Shown piece by piece: positions 19,188 to 26,380 of a stretch of 54,151 nt of DNA. The notes under the pieces were generated by a model that saw only the letters and a program-made list of their open reading frames with translations, was not told where the DNA came from and made no database searches. The position numbers and the translations under genes are program-made. Each line of letters opens with the position of its first letter. Positions within the stretch are counted from its first letter, which is position 1. This stretch comes from Pseudomonadota bacterium (GTDB lineage Bacteria > Pseudomonadota > Gammaproteobacteria > Burkholderiales > Burkholderiaceae_C), in contig JAFEEH010000243.1 of assembly GCA_018241185.1 (NCBI GenBank), positions 1-54,151 on the forward strand, written 5' to 3'.

Positions 19188-19965
19188 GACCGCTTCGTCC
19201 CATCTCCACACTGCCGGCTCGGCCGACGCCGAATACGCCAGCCCCGCCGTGCGCCGGCTGCGCGAGGACCTGGCCCTCGCCCTGCGCGCCGCCGCCCACC
19301 ACAAGCTGGAGGAAGGCGTCTGCAACCACTTCAGCGTGATGCTGCCTGGAGCCCAGGACAGGTACCTCATCAACCCCCGCGGCCTGCACTGGAGCGAAGT
19401 GGGCCCCGACGACATCGTGCTCATCGACGTGCAGGGCAACGTGCTGGCCGGGCGCCACCGCGTGGAGCCCACGGCCCTCTTCATCCACGGCGCCGTGCAC
19501 CGCCTCACGGGGCGCGCCGTGGTCCTGCATTGCCACATGCCGTACGCGACCGCGCTCACGCTCACCAGCGATCGCGGCCTGGACCCGACGCTGAGCCAGA
19601 ACGCGATGCGCTACATGAACCGAATCGCCATCGACGCCGAATACAACGGCCTGGCGCTCGACGACGCCGAGGGCGAGCGCATCGCGCGCACGATGATGGG
19701 CGACAACGCCGGCAAGGACATCGCCTTCCTGGCCAACCACGGCGTGATCGTGGCCGGCGCCACCATCGCCCATGCCTACGACGACCTGTACTACCTGGAG
19801 CGCGCCTGCCTGCACCAGGTGCTGGCGCAGAGCACCGGCCGGCCGCTGGTGCCGGTGCGTCCTGAACTGGCGGCCCACGTCGCGGCGCAGATCCAGGGCG
19901 AACGCGAGCAGTCGGATCTGTTCTTCGAGGCGCTGCGACGGCTGCTGCCGGCTCCAAGGGGCTGA
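19177..19965 (+). CDS. Class II aldolase/adducin-family protein
   Basis: 262-residue zinc aldolase-fold protein. The metal motif is HCHMPYA with a second His in FLANHGVIVAG; VCNHFSVML near residue 50 binds the substrate phosphate or carboxylate region in relatives. Related proteins cleave or epimerise sugar phosphates or decarboxylate keto acids. As fourth gene of the acid-sugar operon it may process a side substrate. The ATG at 19177 lies in repeat R2 with no ribosome site, so the start is uncertain. The conserved domain begins near residue 30, and a GTG in SPAVRRLRED is an alternative. Confidence 0.82.
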   Translation: MLEKTASSHLHTAGSADAEYASPAVRRLREDLALALRAAAHHKLEEGVCNHFSVMLPGAQDRYLINPRGLHWSEVGPDDIVLIDVQGNVLAGRHRVEPTALFIHGAVHRLTGRAVVLHCHMPYATALTLTSDRGLDPTLSQNAMRYMNRIAIDAEYNGLALDDAEGERIARTMMGDNAGKDIAFLANHGVIVAGATIAHAYDDLYYLERACLHQVLAQSTGRPLVPVRPELAAHVAAQIQGEREQSDLFFEALRRLLPAPRG

Positions 19966-20141
19966 CCGAGCCCCGGTCGAAGCCGCGCGGCCTACGCCCT
20001 TTGCACGACGCCGCGGGGGTCCACGCCGATGTACGCTCGGGCACGAACGCGATCACAACTCTTCATGCGCCTTCGTCGCAGCTTTGCACAGCGTTCACAT
20101 CGCGCGGCGACCATTCGAGCACCCCATAACGAGGAGTCACC

Positions 20142-20450
20142 GTGAAGAAACTCATCGCAGCCGTCGGCGGCGCCGCCCTGATGTCGCTGGCCATGCTCGG
20201 CACCCCGGCGCAGGCCCAGCCTCACGGGCCCGTCGTGCAGGTCCAGTACTACGTCGCACCGCCGCCGCCACCGCGCTACCACCGGCCGCCCCCGCCGCCG
20301 CGCTACGCGCACCCCGGCTACTACCACGACGGCCCGCGCTACCACCCCCGCCACCGCCACTGGGAGCGCCGGCACGGCTGGCGCGACAGCGACCGCGACG
20401 GCGTGCCGAACCGCTACGACCGCCGTCCGAACAACCCCTACCGCTATTGA
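20142..20450 (+). CDS. Small secreted Pro/His/Tyr-rich protein
   Basis: 102 residues. A clear Sec signal peptide (MKKLIAAVGGAALMSLAMLG, cleavage after AQA near residue 25) is followed by a segment rich in Pro, His and Tyr (APPPPPRYHRP), then an Arg-rich part. It ends in DSDRDGVPNRYDRRPNNPYR, which looks like one calcium-binding thrombospondin type 3-like repeat. It is probably periplasmic. CGAGGAG precedes the ATG. Similar small proteins are common and uncharacterised in Burkholderiales. It stands alone with its own terminator. The function is unknown. Confidence 0.8.
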   Translation: MKKLIAAVGGAALMSLAMLGTPAQAQPHGPVVQVQYYVAPPPPPRYHRPPPPPRYAHPGYYHDGPRYHPRHRHWERRHGWRDSDRDGVPNRYDRRPNNPYRY

Positions 20451-20456
20451 GCAGAC

Positions 20457-20489
20457 GAAGAACGCCCCACGAGGACGTTCTTCATTTTT
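20457..20489 (+). terminator. Rho-independent terminator
   Basis: GAAGAACG (20457-20464) and CGTTCTTC (20476-20483) are exact complements, followed by ATTTTT. It lies 6 nt after the small secreted protein's stop, separating it from the convergent SDR. Confidence 0.88.
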
Positions 20490-20499
20490 CCCAGCGAGG

Positions 20500-21210
20500 T
20501 CAGGCCGCCACGGCGCTGGCCGCGTACGGCGGCTTGGCACTCGACAGGCCCTGCTTGAGCTGGCGCGACACCTCGTCGGCCAACACCTCCACGCGGCCTG
20601 CCTGCACCGCATCGAAGGCCTGGCGTGCCACGTCGTCGGGCGAGGTCTTCGGCCCGTCCACGTGGGCGGCCATGTCGGTGTCCATGTAGCCCACATGCAC
20701 GCTCACGACCTGCGTGCCCTGACCCGCCAGTTCGTTGCGCAGGCCGTTGCTGAGCGACCAGGCCGCCGACTTGGTGGCACTGTAGGTGGCCACGCTGGGA
20801 AAGGTGGTCCAGGCCAGCGCCGACAGCACGTTCACGATCGCGCCGCCGCCGTTGCGCGCGAGCACGGGCGCGAAGGCGCGTGCCAGCAGCCAGGGGCCGA
20901 AGAAGTTGGTCTCGAGCTCGGCACGGGCGGCCTCGACCGAGCCGGTGCCCAGCAGGTCCGAGCCGCGCGAGATGCCGGCGTTGTTGACCAGCACGGTGAC
21001 GTCGCCGCAGGCGCGCGCGGCGGCCTCGATCTGATCGGGCTTCGTGACGTCGAGCGCAACGGGTGTCACGCCGGGCCAGGTGACCGTGCCCGCGTCGCGC
21101 GCGGCCCCGTAGACCTTGCGCGCACCGGCCGCCAGCGCCGCCTTGGCAAAGGCCAGGCCCAGACCGCGGTTGGCGCCAGTGATGAAAACGACGGAATCCT
21201 GAAGGTTCAT
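20500..21210 (-). CDS. SDR-family oxidoreductase
   Basis: 236-residue short-chain dehydrogenase. Cofactor motif TGANRGLG sits at about residues 11-18, then LVNNAGISRGS, catalytic Ser in VNVLSALAW and YSATKSAAW. The missing C-terminal VDGG end and the ANRGLG motif place it with the short, atypical SDRs near carbonyl reductases. The substrate is unknown. It is separated by 69 nt from the MATE gene upstream and may be the last gene of the MarR-MFS-MATE run, but this is not certain. Confidence 0.88.
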   Translation of the reverse strand: MNLQDSVVFITGANRGLGLAFAKAALAAGARKVYGAARDAGTVTWPGVTPVALDVTKPDQIEAAARACGDVTVLVNNAGISRGSDLLGTGSVEAARAELETNFFGPWLLARAFAPVLARNGGGAIVNVLSALAWTTFPSVATYSATKSAAWSLSNGLRNELAGQGTQVVSVHVGYMDTDMAAHVDGPKTSPDDVARQAFDAVQAGRVEVLADEVSRQLKQGLSSAKPPYAASAVAA

Positions 21211-21279
21211 GACATGCTCCGAATGGAAGAGTGCAAGGGGAAGTGAAGGGAAGGAACCGGAACGGCCGCGGCCGACGGC

Positions 21280-22680
21280 TCAGGCCAGCCGGCGCATCAG
21301 CGCACCCGTGCTGCGCGGCCAGCCGGGCCGCCCGAACCAGGCGCCACCCGAGATGACCGAGGCGATGAAGAGTCCGTAGGCGACCAGGGCCAGCCCCTGG
21401 GCCACGAAGACATGCACGAGCTGGCCGCCCCAACGCAAAGCCAACCAGCCGCCGATGCCGGCCACGGCCAGGCGGATGAGCGTGCCGATGACCGGCCACA
21501 TCAGGCGCCCCGCGCCCTGCGAGGCGAAGTACAGCACCAGCCCCAGCCCGAAGAAGCCGTACAGCGGCCCCACCGCGCGCAGGTACTGTGTGCCCGCCTC
21601 GAGCATCGCGGGATCGTTGCCGAAGAGCATCAGCCACTGGCGCGGGAACAGCGCCGCCGCAAGCCCGATGCTGCCGGTGAGCACGAAGGCCACCGCGGCA
21701 CCGGTCCAGGCCGCACGCAGCGCGCGTTCGCGCTGGCCGGCGCCGATGCAGGTGCCCACCATCGCGACCAGCGGCGCACCCAGGCCGAAGACCAGGGGCA
21801 CCAGCAGGTACTCGAGGCGCGACGCGGTGCCGTAGCCCGCAATGGCCCCGGCGCCGTAGCGGCCGGCGAAAGCCGTTGCGAGCGCGATGCAGGTGTTGGT
21901 GGCCACGGTGGAAATGGCACCGAACAGTCCGACGCGCAGGATGTCGCGCAGCAGCGGCCAGCGCAGCCGCGCCTGGGCCCACACGGGCCGCAGCAGGCTG
22001 CGCGGCGAACGCAGGTACAACGCCAGCGCGATCGTGCCCGCGAGGTAATACACCAGCAGCGCGATGGCGCCGCCGGCGATGCCCATGCCCGGCATCGGAC
22101 CCCAGCCGAAGATCAGCAGCGGCGAGAGCGGCACCAGCAGCACCACCCCCGCAACCGTGACGTTGGCCGGCACGGCCATGTTGCCGGTGCCGCGGATCAC
22201 CGCCGCCAGCGAGTTGAACATCCACACGAGCACCGCGCCCGCGAACACCCAGTGCGAGTAGGTGAGCGCCGCTTCCAGCGCCGCACCGCTGCCGCCCATT
22301 GCGCCATACAGCGCGCGGCCACCCAGCCACAGCGCCAGCGTGAAGGCGACGCCGAAGCCCAGCGCAATGGCCACCGCCTGCCACACGAGCGCCTGCGCGT
22401 CCTCGCGGCGGCCGGCACCGAGGGCCCGTGCCACCGCCGAGGCGATGCCGCCGCCCATCGCACCGGCGGAAGTCATCTGCATCAGCATCACGATCGGGAA
22501 CACGAGGGCCATGCCGGCGAGCGCGTCGGTGCCCAGCTTGCCGACGAACCAGGTCTCGATGAGGCCGACCGCGGCCTGCGCGACCATGACAAGCACGTTG
22601 GGCGCCGCCATGCGCAGCAGCGTCGGGACGATCGGGTCGTGCAGCATGCGCTGCGTGCGGGGGTCGAGGGGCGCGTTCAT
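21280..22680 (-). CDS. MATE-family efflux transporter
   Basis: 466-residue multidrug/toxin extrusion protein with twelve predicted helices in two halves. APNVLVMVAQAAVGLIETWF and GTDALAGMALVFPIVMLMQM are the typical first-half motifs, and TASRLEYLLVPLVFGLGAPL the second-half equivalent. It exports cationic compounds against H+ or Na+. The ATG at 22680 overlaps the MFS gene stop by 4 nt, so the two transporters are translationally coupled. The MarR gene two steps upstream is the likely regulator. Confidence 0.92.
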   Translation of the reverse strand: MNAPLDPRTQRMLHDPIVPTLLRMAAPNVLVMVAQAAVGLIETWFVGKLGTDALAGMALVFPIVMLMQMTSAGAMGGGIASAVARALGAGRREDAQALVWQAVAIALGFGVAFTLALWLGGRALYGAMGGSGAALEAALTYSHWVFAGAVLVWMFNSLAAVIRGTGNMAVPANVTVAGVVLLVPLSPLLIFGWGPMPGMGIAGGAIALLVYYLAGTIALALYLRSPRSLLRPVWAQARLRWPLLRDILRVGLFGAISTVATNTCIALATAFAGRYGAGAIAGYGTASRLEYLLVPLVFGLGAPLVAMVGTCIGAGQRERALRAAWTGAAVAFVLTGSIGLAAALFPRQWLMLFGNDPAMLEAGTQYLRAVGPLYGFFGLGLVLYFASQGAGRLMWPVIGTLIRLAVAGIGGWLALRWGGQLVHVFVAQGLALVAYGLFIASVISGGAWFGRPGWPRSTGALMRRLA

Positions 22681-24011
22681 GCGCGGGCCTGTGCGACGGC
22701 CATGCCGCCCTGGTTTGCCGGTGCGGCCGGCTTGGCCACCGGCACCGCGGGCCGGCGGATCGTGAGCACCAGCAGGGCCGCCAGCAGGCAGGCGCCGCCG
22801 GCCACATACAACGCTGGGGTGTAGGTGAGCAGCAGCGTGCGCGACATGCCGGCGCCCCAGGCCGCCGTCGCGGCGCCCAGTTGATGCGCCGCGAACACCC
22901 AGCCGAACACCATGCCGGCCTTCTGAGGGCCGAAGGCCGCGCCGGCCAGCTTGACGGTGGGCGGCACCGTGGCGATCCAGTCGAGCCCGTAGAACATGGC
23001 GAACACGCCCAGCCCCACGAGAGAAAAGCCGGAGTGCGGCAGCCAGAAGAGCGACAACCCGCGCAGCCCGTAGTACCAGAACAGCAGCTTGCGGTTGTCG
23101 TAGCGGTCCGACAGCCAGCCCGACAGCACCGTGCCGACGAAGTCGAAGGCGCCCATCGCGGCCAGCACCGACGCGGCAGGCACCGGACCCAGCCCGTTGT
23201 CGCCGCACAGCGAGATGAAGTGCGTCTGCACCAGGCCGTTGGTGCTCAGGCCGCAGATGAAGAAGGTGCCGGCCAGGATCCAGAAGGTGCGGTGATGTGC
23301 CGCCTCGGCAAGCACCCGGAAGGGCGTTGCAAAGCCCGGGCGGGTGATAGCGGCCTGGGGCGCCGTCGCCGTGGCGGGCGTCTCCCCGTAAGGCAGCAGG
23401 CCCACGTCGGCAGGCCGGTCGCGCATGAGCCACAGCGCGAGCACGGCGATCAGGAGGGCCCCGACGACGATGGGCACGACGGCAGAGCGCCAGCCCCAAT
23501 GCTCGATCATCCACGCGGCCACCGGCAGGAAGGCCAGTTGCCCGGTGGCCGAGCTTGCGGTGAGCAGACCGATGACCAACCCGCGCCTGGCATTGAACCA
23601 GCGGTTGGCGACCACCGCGCCGAGCACCATCGCGGTCATGCCAGTGCCCAGGCCCAACATCAGGCTCCAGAGCACGAACAGCTGCCACAGCTGGTTCGCG
23701 GCCGTGACCAGCGCCATCGCCCCGCCGACCAGCGCCAGGCCGCACACCATGACCCTGCGCAGGCCGAAACGCTCCATCAGCACCGCCGCAAAAGGCCCCA
23801 TCAGGCCGAAAAGCGCGAAGCGCAGGGCCAGCGAGGAGGAAATCTGTTCCGTCGTCCAGCCGAACTCGTCGCCCAGCGGCTTGAGCATCGCGCCCGGCAA
23901 GCCGAGCGCGGCCGCCATGGTGAGCATGGTGAGGAACGTGACGGCGGCCACCAGCCAGCCGTAGTGGATGCCTCGGGCTTGCAGCCAGGCGGAGACGCGT
24001 GTGGCGGACAT
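22677..24011 (-). CDS. MFS transporter
   Basis: 444-residue major facilitator protein, twelve helices. HYGWLVAAVTFLTML at the start, the MERFGLRRVMVCG loop and GLGTGMTAMVLGAVVANRWF resemble the oxalate/formate antiporter-like and monocarboxylate-carrier group. A long variable cytoplasmic loop with an Ala-Thr-Pro run lies near residues 205-225. It follows marR after 48 nt and overlaps the MATE gene by ATGA. The substrate is unknown; drug or organic-acid export is possible given the MarR control. Confidence 0.88.
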   Translation of the reverse strand: MSATRVSAWLQARGIHYGWLVAAVTFLTMLTMAAALGLPGAMLKPLGDEFGWTTEQISSSLALRFALFGLMGPFAAVLMERFGLRRVMVCGLALVGGAMALVTAANQLWQLFVLWSLMLGLGTGMTAMVLGAVVANRWFNARRGLVIGLLTASSATGQLAFLPVAAWMIEHWGWRSAVVPIVVGALLIAVLALWLMRDRPADVGLLPYGETPATATAPQAAITRPGFATPFRVLAEAAHHRTFWILAGTFFICGLSTNGLVQTHFISLCGDNGLGPVPAASVLAAMGAFDFVGTVLSGWLSDRYDNRKLLFWYYGLRGLSLFWLPHSGFSLVGLGVFAMFYGLDWIATVPPTVKLAGAAFGPQKAGMVFGWVFAAHQLGAATAAWGAGMSRTLLLTYTPALYVAGGACLLAALLVLTIRRPAVPVAKPAAPANQGGMAVAQARA

Positions 24012-24059
24012 CGGGATTCCAGTGGTCGATGAAGTCGGGGTGGTGGCGGGGCGCAGGGC

Positions 24060-24515
24060 TCAGCAGGCCGGGTCGTCCACTTCGCCGGGCGCCAGCAGGT
24101 CCAGGGCCTCGTCGATCAGGGCATGGAGCTGGGCCACGCGAACCAGCCCGAGCCGCTCGTTGAGCGAGCGCTGGGCCTGCTGCCACAGCGCGCGCGCCTC
24201 GTCGCGCTTGGCACGGCCGGCGGGGGTGATGTGGACCAGGCGGCTGCGGGCGTCGGCACCCTCGCCCACCTCGACCCAGCCCTCGGCGATCAGCGGCTTG
24301 AGATTACGAGTGAGCGTCGACGCGTCCAGGCTCATGCGCGCCGCCAGGTCGACCGGCCGCACCGGCCCTGTCGCCAGGACGTTGGACAGCAGCGAGTACT
24401 GCGAGGTCTTGAGGCCGCTGGCGGCCACGTGGGCGTCGTAGTGGCGCGCGACGACCCGGCTGAGCTGGCGCAGCTTGAAACTCGTGCAGCCCTTGGGCTT
24501 TGCGATAGCATCCAT
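24060..24515 (-). CDS. MarR-family transcriptional regulator
   Basis: 151-residue winged-helix repressor: SFKLRQLSRVVARHYDAHVA dimer helices, recognition region RPVDLAARMSLDASTLTRNL, and the beta-wing EVGEGADARSRLVHIT. MarR proteins release DNA on binding phenolic or other small ligands or on oxidation. ATG 24515 is preferred: a minus-strand TACAAT -10 (24528 to 24523) ends 7 nt before it, suggesting a leaderless message, so the upstream in-frame ATG 24524 would lie at or before the transcription start. Two dyads at 24520-24550 overlap this promoter. It leads an MFS-MATE operon and is divergent from a thioesterase. Confidence 0.9.
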   Translation of the reverse strand: MDAIAKPKGCTSFKLRQLSRVVARHYDAHVAASGLKTSQYSLLSNVLATGPVRPVDLAARMSLDASTLTRNLKPLIAEGWVEVGEGADARSRLVHITPAGRAKRDEARALWQQAQRSLNERLGLVRVAQLHALIDEALDLLAPGEVDDPAC

Positions 24516-24519
24516 GCCG

Positions 24520-24550
24520 ATCATTGTAGCTGCAATGATTGCATATGCAA
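24520..24550. promoter_or_regulatory. MarR operator candidates overlapping the promoter
   Basis: ATCATTG (24520-24526) and CAATGAT (24533-24539) form a 7-6-7 dyad, and TTGCATATGCAA (24539-24550) is a perfect 12-bp palindrome. Together they cover the marR -10 (TACAAT) and its -35 region (TTGCAT, 16-nt spacing), between divergent marR and thioesterase genes. This is the expected layout for autorepression. Confidence 0.65.
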
Positions 24551-24580
24551 CCTTTATGACATCCAGAGAGGAGCGCAACC

Positions 24581-25135
24581 GTGACGCCGACGAATTCCGA
24601 AGACGTATTGAAGACCTGGCTCGCCGAGGAGGCCGAAGTGATGGCCCGGCTCGACGCGGGCCCGGGCCCCGGGCTCGCCCGGCCCGACCAGATCGCCGGC
24701 AAGACCGGCCTGCAGGTCATGGAAGGCATGCTTCGGGGCGAACTGCCCTATGCCGAGATCGCGAAGACGCTGGACTTCACCATCGTCGAGGTCGGGCCGG
24801 GCAAGGCCGTGTTCCAGGGCACGCCCCTGCAGCGCCACCTCAACCCGCTGGGCACGGTGCACGGCGGCTGGTTCGCCACCCTGCTCGACTCCGCGCTGGG
24901 CTGCGCCGTGCACACCATGATGCCGCCGGGCCGCGGCTACACGACGGCCGAACTGGGCGTGAACCTCGTCAAGGCCATCACCCCCAAGGTGCAGCGCGTG
25001 CGCGCCGAAGGCCGCGTCATCCATTGCGGCCGGCAACTGGCGACGGCGGAGGCGCGGCTGGTCGGCCCGGACGGCACGCTGTACGCCCACGCGACGACCA
25101 CCTGCCTGGTCTTCGAGGTGCCCGCGAAGCGCTGA
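24581..25135 (+). CDS. PaaI-family thioesterase (hotdog fold)
   Basis: 184-residue acyl-CoA thioesterase-like protein. The hotdog motif NPLGTVHGGWFATLLDSALG with HGG, then GRGYTTAELGVNLVKAI, are typical of the PaaI/YbgC-like 4HBT group, which hydrolyses aryl- or acyl-CoA. A GTG start at 24581 has GAGAGGAG at a good distance. It has a 60-residue N-terminal extension before the hotdog core. It is divergent from marR and shares the operator region, so it is probably MarR-controlled, hinting at an aromatic-acid signal. Confidence 0.87.
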   Translation: MTPTNSEDVLKTWLAEEAEVMARLDAGPGPGLARPDQIAGKTGLQVMEGMLRGELPYAEIAKTLDFTIVEVGPGKAVFQGTPLQRHLNPLGTVHGGWFATLLDSALGCAVHTMMPPGRGYTTAELGVNLVKAITPKVQRVRAEGRVIHCGRQLATAEARLVGPDGTLYAHATTTCLVFEVPAKR

Positions 25136-25196
25136 GCGCAAGAGCGATTCAACCCCACGCGGGCAGGGTTCATCGGGCTGAGGGCGGCAGCACGTC

Positions 25197-25215
25197 GTTG
25201 ACAATGATTCTCAAC
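25197..25215. promoter_or_regulatory. Fur-box candidate upstream of fbpA
   Basis: The stretch GTTGACAATGATTCTCAAC, read on the other strand as GAGAATCATTGTC, resembles the Fur consensus (AATGATTCTC core). It is 65 nt before fbpA, the place expected for iron repression. TTGACA at 25198-25203 is also a perfect -35 box, so Fur would block RNA polymerase there. Confidence 0.65.
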
Positions 25216-25280
25216 CAGCAACACGCTGGGCCGGCGCCCGCCGGCACTAGAGATCCCAGTCGACGTCCGGAGGAGTTTCC

Positions 25281-26327
25281 ATGTTCCTGTTGTCCCGCCC
25301 GCGCCGCAAGGCGTGCGCCTTCGCCCTGGCAGCCGCCGGCCTGGTGGCTGCCGCCCTGCCCGCCCACGCGCAGGGCGAGTTGACGCTCTACACCACCCGT
25401 GAGCCGGGCCTGATCCAGCCGTTGCTCGCGGCCTTCAGCGCCCAGACGCAGATCAAGGTCAACACCGTGTTCGTGAAGGACGGCCTGCTCGAACGTGTGA
25501 AGGCCGAGGGCGCCCGGTCACCGGCCGACGTGCTGATGACGGTGGACGTGGGCAACCTGCTCGACCTCGTCGAAGGCGGCGTGACGCAGCCGGTGAAGTC
25601 GGCTGCGCTCGAATCGGCGATTCCCGCCAACCTGCGCGGCGCCGATGGCCAGTGGTTCTCGCTGTCGATGCGCGCGCGCGTGCTGTACGCCGACAAGAAC
25701 CTCAAACTTGCGAACTTCCGCTACGAGGACCTGGCCGATCCGAAGTACAAGGGCAAGGTCTGCATTCGCGCCGGCCAGCACCCGTACAACACCGCGCTGG
25801 TGGCGGCGCTGATCGCACACGACGGCGAGGCGCAGGCCGAGCAGTGGCTGCGCGGCGTGAAGAACAACCTGGCGCGCAAGGCCACGGGCGGTGACCGCGA
25901 TGTGGCGCGCGACATCCTCGGCGGCATCTGCGACGTGGGGCTGGCCAACTCCTACTACGTGGGCCAGATGAAGGGCGCCAAGGAAGGCAGCGATGCCCGC
26001 AAGTGGGGTGACGCGATCAAGGTGGTCCGCCCGACCTTCGCCAAAGGCGGCGGCACGCACGTCAACATCAGCGGCGCATCGGTGGCCAAGAGCGCGCCGA
26101 ACCGCGACAACGCGGTCAGGCTGCTCGAGTTCCTGGTGTCGGAGCCGGCGCAGCAACTCTACGCCCAGGCCAACTACGAGTACCCGGTGCGAAAGGGCGT
26201 GGCGCTCGATCCGATCATCGGCCAGACCATCGGCGAGCTGAAGGTCGATCCGCTGCCGCTGACTGAAATCGCCAAGTACCGCAAGCAGGCCAGCGCACTG
26301 GTCGACAAGGTCGGCTTCGATAGATAG
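25281..26327 (+). CDS. fbpA: Ferric iron ABC transporter substrate-binding protein
   Basis: 348-residue periplasmic Fe(III)-binding protein of the FbpA/FutA family. A signal peptide ends ALPAHAQ near residue 31. The mature protein starts GELTLYTTREPGLIQPLLAA and carries SLSMRARVLYADK, PYNTALVAALIAHDGE and the tyrosine pair in DVGLANSYYVGQM that coordinates iron. GGAGG lies 7 nt before the ATG. It is the first gene of fbpABC behind a Fur-like box. A strong intercistronic hairpin follows, which would favour excess binding protein over membrane parts. Confidence 0.94.
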   Translation: MFLLSRPRRKACAFALAAAGLVAAALPAHAQGELTLYTTREPGLIQPLLAAFSAQTQIKVNTVFVKDGLLERVKAEGARSPADVLMTVDVGNLLDLVEGGVTQPVKSAALESAIPANLRGADGQWFSLSMRARVLYADKNLKLANFRYEDLADPKYKGKVCIRAGQHPYNTALVAALIAHDGEAQAEQWLRGVKNNLARKATGGDRDVARDILGGICDVGLANSYYVGQMKGAKEGSDARKWGDAIKVVRPTFAKGGGTHVNISGASVAKSAPNRDNAVRLLEFLVSEPAQQLYAQANYEYPVRKGVALDPIIGQTIGELKVDPLPLTEIAKYRKQASALVDKVGFDR

Positions 26328-26338
26328 GAGTTCAACCC

Positions 26339-26359
26339 CCAAGCCGCTTGGCGGCTTGG
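26339..26359 (+). other. Intercistronic hairpin between fbpA and fbpB
   Basis: CCAAGCCGC (26339-26347) and GCGGCTTGG (26351-26359) form a perfect 9-bp stem with loop TTG, 11 nt after the fbpA stop and 22 nt before fbpB. No T-run follows, so it more likely protects the fbpA 3' end than terminates. Confidence 0.6.
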
Positions 26360-26380
26360 ATTCCGCTCCGCGATGACCTG

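Noticed and set aside
23341-23400. GATAGC...GGCGGGCG in the MFS loop as a repeat copy
   Set aside because: The 17-nt box is missing and the spacing does not fit; it encodes a variable loop.
24500-24535. GATAGC...GTAGC near the marR start as a repeat copy
   Set aside because: The spacing is wrong and there is no GC hairpin; the region is better explained as the MarR operator and promoter.
26348-26380. TTG start for fbpB inside the hairpin
   Set aside because: The extra residues come from the stem itself and lack a ribosome site; ATG 26381 is the plausible start.
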